Of a stretch of 64,000 bases of DNA, positions 17,850 through 26,840 are shown piece after piece (the first letter of the stretch is position 1; every line of letters begins with the position of its first letter). The translations under genes and the position numbers were made by a program. The notes under the pieces were generated by a model. The model had not been told where the DNA came from. It worked only from the letters and a program-made list of their open reading frames with translations, and made no database searches. Origin of the DNA: Paraburkholderia bannensis NBRC 103871 (GTDB taxonomy: Bacteria; Pseudomonadota; Gammaproteobacteria; Burkholderiales; Burkholderiaceae); the NCBI RefSeq assembly GCF_000685015.1, contig NZ_BAYA01000028.1:1-64000 (forward strand), in the 5' to 3' direction.

Positions 17850-19373
17850 TCAATGCGAGGCACGAAGGTCAAGTGCCACGTTCTGAAGAGTGAAGCCGCT
17901 TCCGTCACCCCGTACGTCTTGGTAAAAACTTACGCTCCAGCATTTTGTCGCGGGCTCGATCGTGATCACGTCGTAGCACATCGGCTTACCCGCGGCTCCG
18001 ACACTGGATCCACACCCGACGGCCGTCACCTCGCCCCCTTCGGTCGGACGAACCGTCGCCACGTGCGGAATGTGCTTGTGCCCATGGAGCACCAAGCCGA
18101 CCTGTCGGCCGACACACCAATTTACGAAGTCTTCGGATTCCTCAAAGGCTATGAACCGGTTATCGCCGCCCAACCGAGCGAGGATGCGCTCGTACAGCGC
18201 AGTTGGCTGCGAGCCATAGTCCACCGGATGGTGATGAACCAGGGCGATATTGAAGTAATCGCGTACCTGCTTTCTGCGATAGATCTCTTCGTCGTGCTTT
18301 TCGGCGCGCGAAAGACGCTGGCGCAAGCTCACGCCGCCACGAGCAAAATTTCCAGTCTCGCTCGAATTAAAAGAGAAGAACACAGTTTGCATATCGTGAT
18401 CAACGTCGAGCGGTGACCAGTCAAGGTCGGTGACGTATTCCGCATTTCTTCCAAATCCTCCGATCGCATTGCCCTTGGTCCGCATGTCGTGGTTGCCCGG
18501 AACCACCAGCAATCGCTTTCTGGTACCGTCTTCGACGTCGCGGCGGAATTCGTCGAACGACGCGCGCAGTTCGTCCGATGGCGTGTCGAACAAATCCCCG
18601 GTCACCGCTACTCGATCAATCGAAGGAAGCAAGTTCTTCACATGTCGCTTAAGGTACGACCGACGTTGAGTCGCTTCCGCGAGGCCGATATGAAGATCGC
18701 TGAGATGAAGAATGCGTTTGGAGCGTTGCCGAGACGCTTGGAAGGCTATCGCATCGTCAGTTGCCCTTAGCCCACCCGAAAGCGCGAACAGCAGGTCATA
18801 ACGTAGGAAGTTGAATGCATCCTGCAGAGATAGGGCACAGGCGCTGCCGAGCCGTGTCCAAAAAAGGACACCGGGTGGCGCGACGGGTTGATCCGCGAAG
18901 ACCCTCAGCGCCGGAAAGGGGTCAACGAACTGAGCGAGTCCAGGCTCATATCGCTGCGAGGGAAGGAGAACCAGTCCGTTCGCGCCTGAGCTAAACCCAG
19001 CCTCCCTGAAGAAGCGCAGTGTGGAGTCGTCGCGGCCATGATCGTCAGCCGGGAGGACGAGCGCGTAGAAGTCGTAACCGGTGAAATATGTCCGGAGCGG
19101 ATCCAGGTACTGCCTTGAATCCACCGGTCGCTCATTGGCGGGCTCGCCGAACTGGAAGTTGAGACGATCGAACTGGTAACGGGCCGCGTCTTCGACTTGC
19201 CGGGTCCAGTCGTCTGGTGATCCTTGTGTCGAACTGATGAGATTCTGACCATAGGCAAGTGACATTAAAAATGTCGCGATCGTATCTAGGTCGGAACGAG
19301 GAGCGGCAACGCCGGTTTCGTCCGTGAGATACCCCACGAGATTGATATGGTTGAGGTCGAATCGCGCGCCCAT
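17850..19373 (-). CDS. Calcineurin-like metallophosphoesterase with unassigned N-terminal domain
   Basis: A 507-residue protein. The C-terminal half is a binuclear metallophosphoesterase: LSDLHIG (about residues 223-229), GDLFDT, GNHDM, LVHHHPV and GHKHIP supply all five metal-binding blocks in order. The N-terminal 220 residues carry no motif I recognise; they begin MGARFDLNHINLVGYLTDE. The start at 19373 is supported by a strong AGAGGAGGAAG ribosome binding site, although the frame is open to 19535. It lies alone on the - strand between a WapI-like gene and a DUF6881 gene. Substrate unknown; cyclic nucleotide, nucleic-acid or lipid phosphoester are all possible. Domain call is firm. Confidence 0.85.
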   Translation of the reverse strand: MGARFDLNHINLVGYLTDETGVAAPRSDLDTIATFLMSLAYGQNLISSTQGSPDDWTRQVEDAARYQFDRLNFQFGEPANERPVDSRQYLDPLRTYFTGYDFYALVLPADDHGRDDSTLRFFREAGFSSGANGLVLLPSQRYEPGLAQFVDPFPALRVFADQPVAPPGVLFWTRLGSACALSLQDAFNFLRYDLLFALSGGLRATDDAIAFQASRQRSKRILHLSDLHIGLAEATQRRSYLKRHVKNLLPSIDRVAVTGDLFDTPSDELRASFDEFRRDVEDGTRKRLLVVPGNHDMRTKGNAIGGFGRNAEYVTDLDWSPLDVDHDMQTVFFSFNSSETGNFARGGVSLRQRLSRAEKHDEEIYRRKQVRDYFNIALVHHHPVDYGSQPTALYERILARLGGDNRFIAFEESEDFVNWCVGRQVGLVLHGHKHIPHVATVRPTEGGEVTAVGCGSSVGAAGKPMCYDVITIEPATKCWSVSFYQDVRGDGSGFTLQNVALDLRASH

Positions 19374-19643
19374 GCTTCCTCCTCTGTACCAGATTGTTCG
19401 ACAATTCAAATCGGGACGACCCATTCGGCCTCGGGCCGCCATCACGTTGGCAATACTCCGACTCAACGGAGGGCGGATTGACGTCAGAATAGTGGCCCAA
19501 GTATTGGTCGTCGCCTCAACCACCATGAACGGCACCGGCGGTGCGACTTCAACCCATGTTTATCCGCAGATTGCTGATTCCAATATATGTCCATTTCCCA
19601 TTAAGCGACATTTGCGAGTGACCGCAACTGGCCGAACTTTGTC

Positions 19644-19949
19644 TTATGCCTCAGGATCGGACGCGTGCTTTGACCACAGGTGGTTGAACAGCGTTGACTC
19701 TATGATGCGAGCATCGAACTGGGCATCAGAATTTATCTCGATCAAAGGCGGAACAGGCAGCTTTCCGAGCTGGGTTCCCATTGTCGACTTGTGACCATCG
19801 GCGTATCCAACGCGACCGTCGCGAAAAAACTCCAGTTTGCGAATTTCATAACGCTGATTGTCAAGCTGCGAGACAAGTCGAATTGGGTCCGCCTCGAAGT
19901 CGTGTGTCCATGCAACATCGATAAATATAGGCTGGCATGCCTCGTTCAT
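19644..19949 (-). CDS. DUF6881 domain small protein, possible orphan immunity protein
   Basis: A 101-residue cytosolic protein. IFIDVAWTHDFEADPIRL, the RYEIRKLEFFRDGRVGYA block and the GKLPVPPLIEINSD block are what I know of DUF6881 proteins, which often sit near toxin genes. The start at 19949 is chosen because it follows GGGGAGCAAAAG; the frame is open to 20219, but the extra N-terminus is not conserved-looking. No toxin gene is adjacent. It and the WapI-like gene at 17153 flank the metallophosphoesterase gene. Confidence 0.75.
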   Translation of the reverse strand: MNEACQPIFIDVAWTHDFEADPIRLVSQLDNQRYEIRKLEFFRDGRVGYADGHKSTMGTQLGKLPVPPLIEINSDAQFDARIIESTLFNHLWSKHASDPEA

Positions 19950-20355
19950 CTTTTGCTCCCCGTCCGCCTGACCCGGCTTGTCTCGACGCGGGCATTGTCG
20001 ACGATTTGTGCGGGGGGGCAAAGGGCGGCTCCTGGCCGAGGCTGTATCAAAAACGTCGAGCACGAAAATCGACCCACCAGAACGCTGCTTATCGGCTTCG
20101 CGACACTTCGGCAGCGTGTTGATGCAACCCGCCCCTGAGGATGTGTCGATGCTGAATGCATTGTTGGCAGTTTTTTTGCGACGTCGCTGCTGAAACGAAT
20201 ACGCGAATCGCGTCCTCAAGATACGAGTGCCCTAAAGTTAATTAAGCGCATGCCGTAATTACTTAGTGTGAGCTTGTCATCCTGTCGCGTTCAGCGACGG
20301 GAAAATCCAACGCTCTCTAGTGCACATAAAAAACTGAATCAACGAGGGGATTCCA
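19950..20355. other. Intergenic region upstream of the envelope operon
   Basis: About 400 bp between the divergent DUF6881 gene and the OmpA-type lipoprotein gene. The right half (20221-20340) is AT-rich compared with the surroundings and should hold the promoter of the + strand operon. I could not pick a convincing -35/-10 pair. No gene is supported here. Confidence 0.4.
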
Positions 20356-22038
20356 TTGAGAACGCAGGTTAAGGCACGGCCACTCTGGCTTGCCACAATC
20401 GTTGCTTTTGCCGTTTCGGGGTGCGCGAATCCCGGTGGTTTTCAGCAACTCGGTGGTAACGCAAACGATTCAAAAGGCCAGGGCGATCTCAATATCTTTG
20501 AGAGCACGTTCGACAACCCAGATCCTTGTGCGAACAGCAACCGGAATATTGGCGTGGCTGTCGGCGTAGGCATCGGCGCGATATTGGGCGCTGTCATAGC
20601 GAAGAAGAACAAGGTTGCTGCCGCCGCCATCGCCGGAGCCGCTGGCGGCCTGGCGGGCGGCCTGATCGGCCACGCTGTGGACAGCCGGCGCTGTGCCTTG
20701 TCAAAGATCGCGGTCAGGCACGATCTCACTTACTCGGCTGCGCCGCTCGAAGTCAAGGCATCGGATACGGGTCAGGCCGAGCAGGTCGGCAGTTCTTTCA
20801 CGATCGTAGATACCGCGAAGCACACACAGTTCGAAACCGGCTCGGCCGAACTGACGCCTGAAGCCAAGATCTACTTCGGTGAGATCGCCGAACAATACCG
20901 CACTTCAACGCGCGTCGCTGAAGCGTCCAGCGCGGACGAGAAAGCTGCAGCCGCGCAGACCAAGATTCTGCTGATCGGCCATACGGATGACACGGGGAGT
21001 TCGGAGCTCAACGCAGATCTCTCGGAGCGACGTGCGCGTGCGGTTGCCCGGCTCTTTTCCAGCCACGGCATCTCACCTGACAACGTGTTCTATCAGGGGG
21101 CTGGCGAAACACTGCCGATCGCCGACAACCATACGGATGAAGGTCGCGCGAGAAACAGGCGGGTTGAGATCGTCGATCTGACGGGGGCGAAACCTGACAT
21201 TCTCCAGAGCTACGCAAGCAGTCGTGTGCCTCAGTATCGGTACTACCGTGCGTCGGCTTCGCAATCGGAAGAGCGGGCCCTGCGCTTGCAGTCCCCAAAA
21301 CCGGTTGCGAAGGTCGCCAGAAGCACTTCAGCATCGAAAATGGCGAAGGGCAGTACTTCGATGAAAGCGCAGGCTATCGCATCCGATGCGGCAGCGCAGC
21401 CTGCGGCTACGGTCAAGCTGACATCATCGACCACTGGCGCAGAAGAGCGTATTGCTTCGTCGGACGGCATCGATTTCGGCTGGCGCGCGACGAGCCCAGC
21501 AATGGTCGGCCTGAAGTTCGCGACGATTGCGGCCCCGTCCTCGACTTTCGCGTTTCTTTCCAGTGCGGTCGCTGACGAGGCGCCCGTCTCGAAAAGCTGC
21601 ACGAACGACCGGCCGCGCGTTTCTCACGCGATGAAGTCTGTTGCGGATGACCGCGCCGTGCCGGTGCGTGACCATTTGCAGAATCTCTACGGCAGCAGCT
21701 GGGGCGCGACAGTGAACGGACAGTACCTCGCGCTCCAGGATGTGTCGGTGCTTCGCAATGGCTCGACCGCAGGCAGCAGGCCGACGTTGCTGGTCTGGAA
21801 GGACTATGAGAAGGGCAGTGGCCTGTCTGGCCCTGCTCAGGTACGACTGTCTCCGGACGTGAATGCATACGCGGTCAAGGACGGTGTCCTGTATCGGGTA
21901 TTCGTCAACAACGCGGGCGTGTTCGATTGCGCAGACATCATTTTCTCGAACGGGAAAGCGACCGCAGGTGAGCTCGTGCGCCACAAGAGCAATCAGTTCT
22001 TCACAGTCGACTACGTGCCCACCATCGCACGCTCATAA
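20356..22038 (+). CDS. OmpA-family lipoprotein with glycine-zipper segment and novel C-terminal domain
   Basis: A 560-residue protein starting at TTG 20356 after a clear GAGGGGA. It has a lipoprotein signal (lipobox VSGC near residue 23). Residues 55-105 contain a glycine-zipper-like hydrophobic stretch (VGVGIGAILGAVIA, then AGAAGGLAGGLIGHAVD). An OmpA-type peptidoglycan-binding domain follows at about 148-280 (LLIGHTDDTGSSELNADLSE, then RARNRRVEIVDL). A Ser/Ala-rich linker leads to a C-terminal domain at about 400-560 that I do not recognise. It is first of three co-directional genes (21 bp, then 7 bp gaps). It is probably anchored in the outer membrane and tethered to the cell wall. The whole architecture is unusual; the OmpA call is firm. 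Confidence 0.9.
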   Translation: MRTQVKARPLWLATIVAFAVSGCANPGGFQQLGGNANDSKGQGDLNIFESTFDNPDPCANSNRNIGVAVGVGIGAILGAVIAKKNKVAAAAIAGAAGGLAGGLIGHAVDSRRCALSKIAVRHDLTYSAAPLEVKASDTGQAEQVGSSFTIVDTAKHTQFETGSAELTPEAKIYFGEIAEQYRTSTRVAEASSADEKAAAAQTKILLIGHTDDTGSSELNADLSERRARAVARLFSSHGISPDNVFYQGAGETLPIADNHTDEGRARNRRVEIVDLTGAKPDILQSYASSRVPQYRYYRASASQSEERALRLQSPKPVAKVARSTSASKMAKGSTSMKAQAIASDAAAQPAATVKLTSSTTGAEERIASSDGIDFGWRATSPAMVGLKFATIAAPSSTFAFLSSAVADEAPVSKSCTNDRPRVSHAMKSVADDRAVPVRDHLQNLYGSSWGATVNGQYLALQDVSVLRNGSTAGSRPTLLVWKDYEKGSGLSGPAQVRLSPDVNAYAVKDGVLYRVFVNNAGVFDCADIIFSNGKATAGELVRHKSNQFFTVDYVPTIARS

Positions 22039-22059
22039 AAAATCAGGGGAAAAACAATC

Positions 22060-23595
22060 ATGATGGACATTATTCAGGCAAACATGAGCACCATTGTCTG
22101 GTGTCTCGTTGCCGCGCTGCTTGCCGTGGGCGCGTTTTCTTTCAGGTCGACACTCGAGTTCTGGTTGAACCACTGGAAGTACACGTTCCCGGTATTGGGG
22201 AAGACCGCGCGTCTTGCCCGTCACGGTATTCACGGACAGGGTGGTTGGACCGATTCGGAGCGTACCCTCTGTGGAGACTACAACAAATTCATCTCCTATC
22301 TTTCCAGAGCGGAATTCAACAAACGCAACGACTACCTTGCAAAGGCCGACGACAGTGGGCGATCGCCGACGCCGCTCTGGTTGATGGTTCTGCTGACCGT
22401 TCTCGTTATTGCTGAAGGCCTCGGTTTTTCGTACCTTCTGGGCAGCTGGATGGCGCGCGATGGCAGTGCCAATACGCACACGTTGCTCATGATTGCGATT
22501 GTGCTCGTGCTGTGCGTCATCATGGTCTTTCTCACCCACTTTGCGGGTCACCAACTGTATCGATCGAATCTGGTTGCCCGCTGCCGCAAGCAATGGAAGC
22601 AGGACAAAACCCAGGAACGCTTTTCCAGCCGCAAGGTGAAGCTCGACGCTGACCAGTCGGTGGATGATGCTGAGCCGGATTACACGCAGATCGTGAACCG
22701 GGTCGGGACGAGTCATAGCTACTTTATGGTTGCCCTGACCGTCTGTGTGATTCTGGTGATTGCTGTCACCTCGACATGGATGCGCTGGAGCAACCTCAAC
22801 GCGGAGCAGACGCGCGAAGCCATGGGTGTGAGCCAGAACGCCGATGCTGGCAATCCCTTTGCGACGACCAATGCGGTCCCCGCCGAACTTGTGGCAAGCC
22901 AGAAGGCCGCGGATGACCGGGCCCGGGCAGAGGAGTCTTCTTCGACCCGCAGCGAAGGTGCTGCCGCGTTCATCACCCTCGCGGTGATTTTCGTGGTGAC
23001 CCAGATCGTTGGCATTTTCGGTGGATTTGCCTGGGGCTTTGGCGGACGTGAAAGTCTTGCCGCGTGGCGGACCACCAAAGGCTTCACGACGTTCGAGGAC
23101 TACAACAACTATTTTGCGCCGCTGCGCGCGATTGCCCAGTCCCAGCTGGAAAATCTCCAGAAGCGGCTGGCGGAGAATGCAGATATTTCGGGCAAGACGT
23201 TCTCGAAATCGTTTCGGGACTACGTGATCGAGCAACGTGCATTTGCCGATCTGGAGTCAAATGGATCTCATGTAGCACCTGAGGCTGCGCCTGAGCGCGC
23301 GCCCGTGATGGCCACGCGTGTCGCCGAGGTTGAAACGCAGCGGGCTTCGGAAATTCCCGCGGCACGACCGGTTGCTCAATCGACGGTCCCGCCAGTGTCG
23401 ACTGGCCAGAGTCTCGAAGCGATCATTGCTGAGATCGAAACCACGTCCGACGTGTCGCGCAAGAAGGAACTGATCGTTCGCCTCGATGAGCCGTTGCGCC
23501 AACAGGTCATTGGGGAGATCAAGCGACGCAAGGAGCGGGCTGAAGCAGCAAAGCACGCACTGGACTCACAGCTCGATGACCTGTTCAAGGCGTAA
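22060..23595 (+). CDS. Five-TM membrane protein of unknown function (envelope operon gene 2)
   Basis: A 511-residue integral membrane protein. Hydrophobic segments lie at about residues 10-28, 105-130, 147-168, 217-240 and 302-326. A soluble loop (RTLCGDYNKFISYLSRAEF) sits between the first two, and a polar C-terminal tail of about 180 residues ends in a charged helix (RLDEPLRQQVIGEIKRRKER). It starts at 22060 after AGGGGAAAAACAATC. It is second of three genes, between a peptidoglycan-binding lipoprotein and a secreted protein, so the three may span the envelope. The number of TMs and a large polar tail recall MotA/TolQ/ExbB-type energisers, but I see no diagnostic motif and do not assign it. 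Confidence 0.8.
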   Translation: MMDIIQANMSTIVWCLVAALLAVGAFSFRSTLEFWLNHWKYTFPVLGKTARLARHGIHGQGGWTDSERTLCGDYNKFISYLSRAEFNKRNDYLAKADDSGRSPTPLWLMVLLTVLVIAEGLGFSYLLGSWMARDGSANTHTLLMIAIVLVLCVIMVFLTHFAGHQLYRSNLVARCRKQWKQDKTQERFSSRKVKLDADQSVDDAEPDYTQIVNRVGTSHSYFMVALTVCVILVIAVTSTWMRWSNLNAEQTREAMGVSQNADAGNPFATTNAVPAELVASQKAADDRARAEESSSTRSEGAAAFITLAVIFVVTQIVGIFGGFAWGFGGRESLAAWRTTKGFTTFEDYNNYFAPLRAIAQSQLENLQKRLAENADISGKTFSKSFRDYVIEQRAFADLESNGSHVAPEAAPERAPVMATRVAEVETQRASEIPAARPVAQSTVPPVSTGQSLEAIIAEIETTSDVSRKKELIVRLDEPLRQQVIGEIKRRKERAEAAKHALDSQLDDLFKA

Positions 23596-23602
23596 CCGTT
23601 TC

Positions 23603-24451
23603 ATGATCCAACGAATTCGATACCTCGCCGCTTTAGTGGCACTCGGCACGTGCGCCAGCAGCGCGCTGGCGGGAATTAGCAATGATGTTCCGAGCTGCTA
23701 TGCGGCGAACCACATCAAACCTGTGACCAGCGCGATTGGCCAGGAAATGTTCATTGCTGTCGACCAGACGACCGTGTTCGATGAACGCCTGCAGGCACAG
23801 ATCGCGGCGACTGCGTCGTCGGCTATCAAACCGGGGAGTGCATATTCGCTTCTCGATTTTTCTGCTTTCTCACAAGGCCGATACACTGAAGTCGTGACGC
23901 GCGGCGTCGTGGAGTCGCCGATTCCGGAAAAGCTTCGCGACGATATCAGCGAGCGTGCGCTGCGCACGTTCGATGCGTGCATGACGGGCCAAACAGCTTT
24001 CGCACGCAAGTCCTTGCTGGCCGCGATATCGCAGGTCGAATCGAGCGCAACCAATGAACTCGCGCGATCGGACATCCTCGCTGCACTGAAGGACATTGGT
24101 GACAAGGTGCGCGCCTCGCCGGCGTCGGATCGTGTGGTCTTACTCGCGTCCGACATGCTGGAAAACAGCTCAATCTCGAGTTTTTATGCACACAACGCGG
24201 TTCGGCACATCGACCCGCAGGTCGAGATGAAGAAAGCGCGTGCGGCGGGCATGATTGGCGATTTCGGTGGCGCACGGATCTACGTAATCGGCGCAGGCCT
24301 GCTCTCGGGCGACGCGAAGGTGAAGAACGTCTACCGTGATCCGCAGACGATGAGCGCGTTGAAGCAATTCTGGACGTTGTACTTCGAGCAGTCCAACGGG
24401 AAGTTGCAGGAGTTCGGTGCGCCTGCGCTGCTGAATCCCGTTGCTTTTTGA
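23603..24451 (+). CDS. Secreted protein of unknown function (envelope operon gene 3)
   Basis: A 282-residue protein with a signal peptide (MIQRIRYLAALVALGTCASSALA, cleavage after ALA). The mature chain alternates strands and helices: a EMFIAVDQTTVFDE strand early, later ASDRVVLLASDMLEN and ARIYVIGAGLLS. This reads like a von Willebrand A or Rossmann-type fold without a full metal-binding DxSxS site (DQTTV in that place). It starts 7 bp after the five-TM gene at 23603; the frame is open further upstream, but only this ATG gives a signal peptide. Cellular place: periplasm. Function unknown; it probably works with the other two products. Confidence 0.78.
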   Translation: MIQRIRYLAALVALGTCASSALAGISNDVPSCYAANHIKPVTSAIGQEMFIAVDQTTVFDERLQAQIAATASSAIKPGSAYSLLDFSAFSQGRYTEVVTRGVVESPIPEKLRDDISERALRTFDACMTGQTAFARKSLLAAISQVESSATNELARSDILAALKDIGDKVRASPASDRVVLLASDMLENSSISSFYAHNAVRHIDPQVEMKKARAAGMIGDFGGARIYVIGAGLLSGDAKVKNVYRDPQTMSALKQFWTLYFEQSNGKLQEFGAPALLNPVAF

Positions 24452-24659
24452 TCTTATTTCGGCATCGACATTTAGCGGGACATCACGGTTTGGTCACTCG
24501 AATGTGAAGCGCCAATGCGACAAGGAAATAAAAAATTCTCATAGTTTTCGTTGTCGATGGGAACTTGATGGCGCACGTCGATACATACGTGCGCGAATTA
24601 AAACTGATTTCGCCTTCGGTTGGGGGCGAGAAATCAATAAAATTACGGTGCTTAATAGA

Positions 24660-25562
24660 ATGCCTCAATTTGATCGGTGGGTAAGTCCGTGGCCTCGCAC
24701 TTGGCCGTTCGCAGTATTTAAACGTCACCATACTGAGTTAAATGACATTTACTGGGCGGGCGCGATTTCTGCTTTTTCTTCTTCGAGAGTTGTTAAGCAT
24801 AGTCAAATTTCCAGTGATAAAAAAATATCAACAATTCTCCCGATACCAGCGCAACAGAAGAAGCGTATGGATTTTACTCGAGAACAGTGGGAAAAATTCA
24901 CATCTGATTTTCAAAATTGGACGCGACTTGCAGCGTTGATGTCGGCGTCATCATATTTTGAAACATATATGAAAACTGTTTGTCAGCTTGCGTTGCTCTC
25001 AAATCCAGGTGTGATTTTGCGGAGTCCGAAGGCGGTAGACGGGATTTCACTACTAAAATCGTTGTCAACCAAACACGCAAAAGTTCATCTCGAGAAAGTG
25101 AAGGAGCATGTAATAAGTATCACAAAGGGCGATTGGACTAGTAGGGTTGAGAGCTATGAAGGTTTTTTTGGAAGCGCGCCTACTGTTCTTTTGGAATCAG
25201 TCACGGCGTTGAGGGACATGCAGAAATTGAGAAATGGTGTGGGTCACGCGTTTGGCCGTCTCATACCCGACTACGATGATCCACTTACTTTCGCGCCAAA
25301 GAGCTTCCAACGATTATCTGAAGCACGTTTACAGACATGGTTGGGAACTGTTGAAAAATGTGCTGTAGCAATAGATGAACATTTGCGATGCAGTCATATT
25401 GGTGCTTTTGAGGCACTTTGGAAGTACCATCAATGGGACAAAAGGATAGTTGGACATAGGACTGAAGCACAAATGATTCGTGATCAGTTTCCAGATGGAC
25501 AAGGTGCACCTGCTTCAAAGCAGTATTTCGAACAATTGATTCGATTCTACAAAAATCTTTAG
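24660..25562 (+). CDS. HEPN-domain protein, putative ribonuclease
   Basis: About 300 residues, from a markedly AT-rich stretch. The C-terminal 200 residues are all-helical and include SASSYFETYMKTVCQLALL and MQKLRNGVGHAFG; R191-NGVG-H196 fits the Rx4-6H catalytic motif of HEPN ribonucleases (MAE_28990/RiboL-PSP-like group). HEPN proteins are common RNases of toxin-antitoxin and phage-defence systems. No obvious antitoxin is adjacent, and the next gene is convergent. The start is uncertain: ATG 24660 has no good ribosome binding site, a GTG lies at 24649, and the frame is open from 24441. Base composition unlike the neighbours points to transfer. Domain call by motif only. Confidence 0.65.
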   Translation: MPQFDRWVSPWPRTWPFAVFKRHHTELNDIYWAGAISAFSSSRVVKHSQISSDKKISTILPIPAQQKKRMDFTREQWEKFTSDFQNWTRLAALMSASSYFETYMKTVCQLALLSNPGVILRSPKAVDGISLLKSLSTKHAKVHLEKVKEHVISITKGDWTSRVESYEGFFGSAPTVLLESVTALRDMQKLRNGVGHAFGRLIPDYDDPLTFAPKSFQRLSEARLQTWLGTVEKCAVAIDEHLRCSHIGAFEALWKYHQWDKRIVGHRTEAQMIRDQFPDGQGAPASKQYFEQLIRFYKNL

Positions 25563-25838
25563 ATTGTCTTTGATAAGAAACCTTTTGAGCGATCGTTCTG
25601 GCTCTACCCTTGAGTTGTGAAATTCGAGGCAGGGAACTTGAACGATCACCAGGGGCGCGGGCGGTTGTCTTACGCGATCAAAGCTGTCGATTCGAAGCGC
25701 GATGCCGGACATGTCACTCACTGCTATCGTGGACAGTGTCCATACGCTAGCGCAGGTTTGGCGACGCGCCCGCGATCCTAGACGTTTTTGAGATAGTGAT
25801 CTTTGGAAGGGCGCATATCGCCAAGTTCCTGTTCGCGA

Positions 25839-26840
25839 TCAATGTCCTTGATTGATCTCCGATTGATGCAGAACTGGAGGAGTTACAGATTGTCTAGTGG
25901 CACCCGGCAGTGAGTCGGAGTTCTGCAATTGAACAATCACGGTAGTCGGCGACGCATCTGCCCCAGCGAAAGCTAGATGCATTCGATGTACTGCATTTTG
26001 TCCGAGCCAATTCGCAGGTAATTGGGGCTCAGCAAAGCTGCAATATAGAACCTGAGTGGTGATTAGGCTCCATCCTACTAAGAAGACAAGCCCCAGTTTG
26101 ATTGGAATACGACTGACTGAGCGCCGCTTGAGAATTTCTAGATCTTCACAACGGAGCAGAGACATGTTATCGGAGGCGAATTGGCGACGAAAAGCATCCG
26201 TTTGAAACGAAAGTACGTCCTTCGCATCTTCAGAGTTGACGCTCTTCGACTGCGTGACTTTTTCAAAAAGTGCTTTATTCTCCACATCTTCCATGTCATG
26301 GCGCTTTAGCTCGGACACGTCGAGAAAGGGTGGCCTTTTACTGCGTCCAATGCTGAACTCTTTATCCGCTCGCTCCGCAGCGGTTAGGATAAGATCTTCT
26401 TTGACTACCATCTCCGAGAATTTTGTTCCAGAGAGAAGGAGTTGATAAGAAACATGATTTTCTCTTGAAATCAAGTCGAGCAGTTCTCGCTCAGCTGCAC
26501 TCGCAGCGTATTCCCAACGTGCTTGCCAGAACTTTGCACCCGTTGCCATCGTACGTTGATAATACGAGCAACAAATTCCAACGATGCATACAGCGAGAGT
26601 AACAATTGGTGGTGCCTTCGTCTGGGCTTGTAGGAACCCTGCGAGAAGCACACCCTGAAAGACCATAAAAAAATTGTTTCGCTGCATCAGCTGTTCGATC
26701 TCGAACTGACGGCCACTCATCGTTAATTGATACAGTTCTCCGACGGCGTTCAAACGCTGACTTTGGCGCAGTCTTAGGGGAGAATGAGTTTTTTTCAGAG
26801 GACGTCGGGTGTCACGTCTAAGTTTGAATTTTGTGGTCAT
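25839..26840 (-). CDS. RipA-like octameric membrane protein
   Basis: A 333-residue protein. Two adjacent membrane helices lie at about residues 55-73 and 77-95, and a third at about 246-268. The sequence before and after the first pair (LYQLTMSGRQFEIEQL, QRNNFFMVFQGVLLAGF, then GAKFWQARWEY) matches what I recall of the RipA-family octameric membrane proteins named after Francisella RipA. Between the TM pair and TM3 is a polar domain of about 150 residues. The gene is AT-rich and convergent with the HEPN gene, with 276 bp between them. No ribosome binding site stands out at 26840. The biochemical role of the family is unknown to me. Confidence 0.7.
   Translation of the reverse strand: MTTKFKLRRDTRRPLKKTHSPLRLRQSQRLNAVGELYQLTMSGRQFEIEQLMQRNNFFMVFQGVLLAGFLQAQTKAPPIVTLAVCIVGICCSYYQRTMATGAKFWQARWEYAASAAERELLDLISRENHVSYQLLLSGTKFSEMVVKEDLILTAAERADKEFSIGRSKRPPFLDVSELKRHDMEDVENKALFEKVTQSKSVNSEDAKDVLSFQTDAFRRQFASDNMSLLRCEDLEILKRRSVSRIPIKLGLVFLVGWSLITTQVLYCSFAEPQLPANWLGQNAVHRMHLAFAGADASPTTVIVQLQNSDSLPGATRQSVTPPVLHQSEINQGH

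Noticed and set aside
20356..24451. Zorya-like defence system (OmpA-domain protein plus multi-TM protein)
   Set aside because: The five-TM protein shows no MotA/ZorA signature, there is no ZorB-type TM-OmpA protein, and no helicase or nuclease gene follows.
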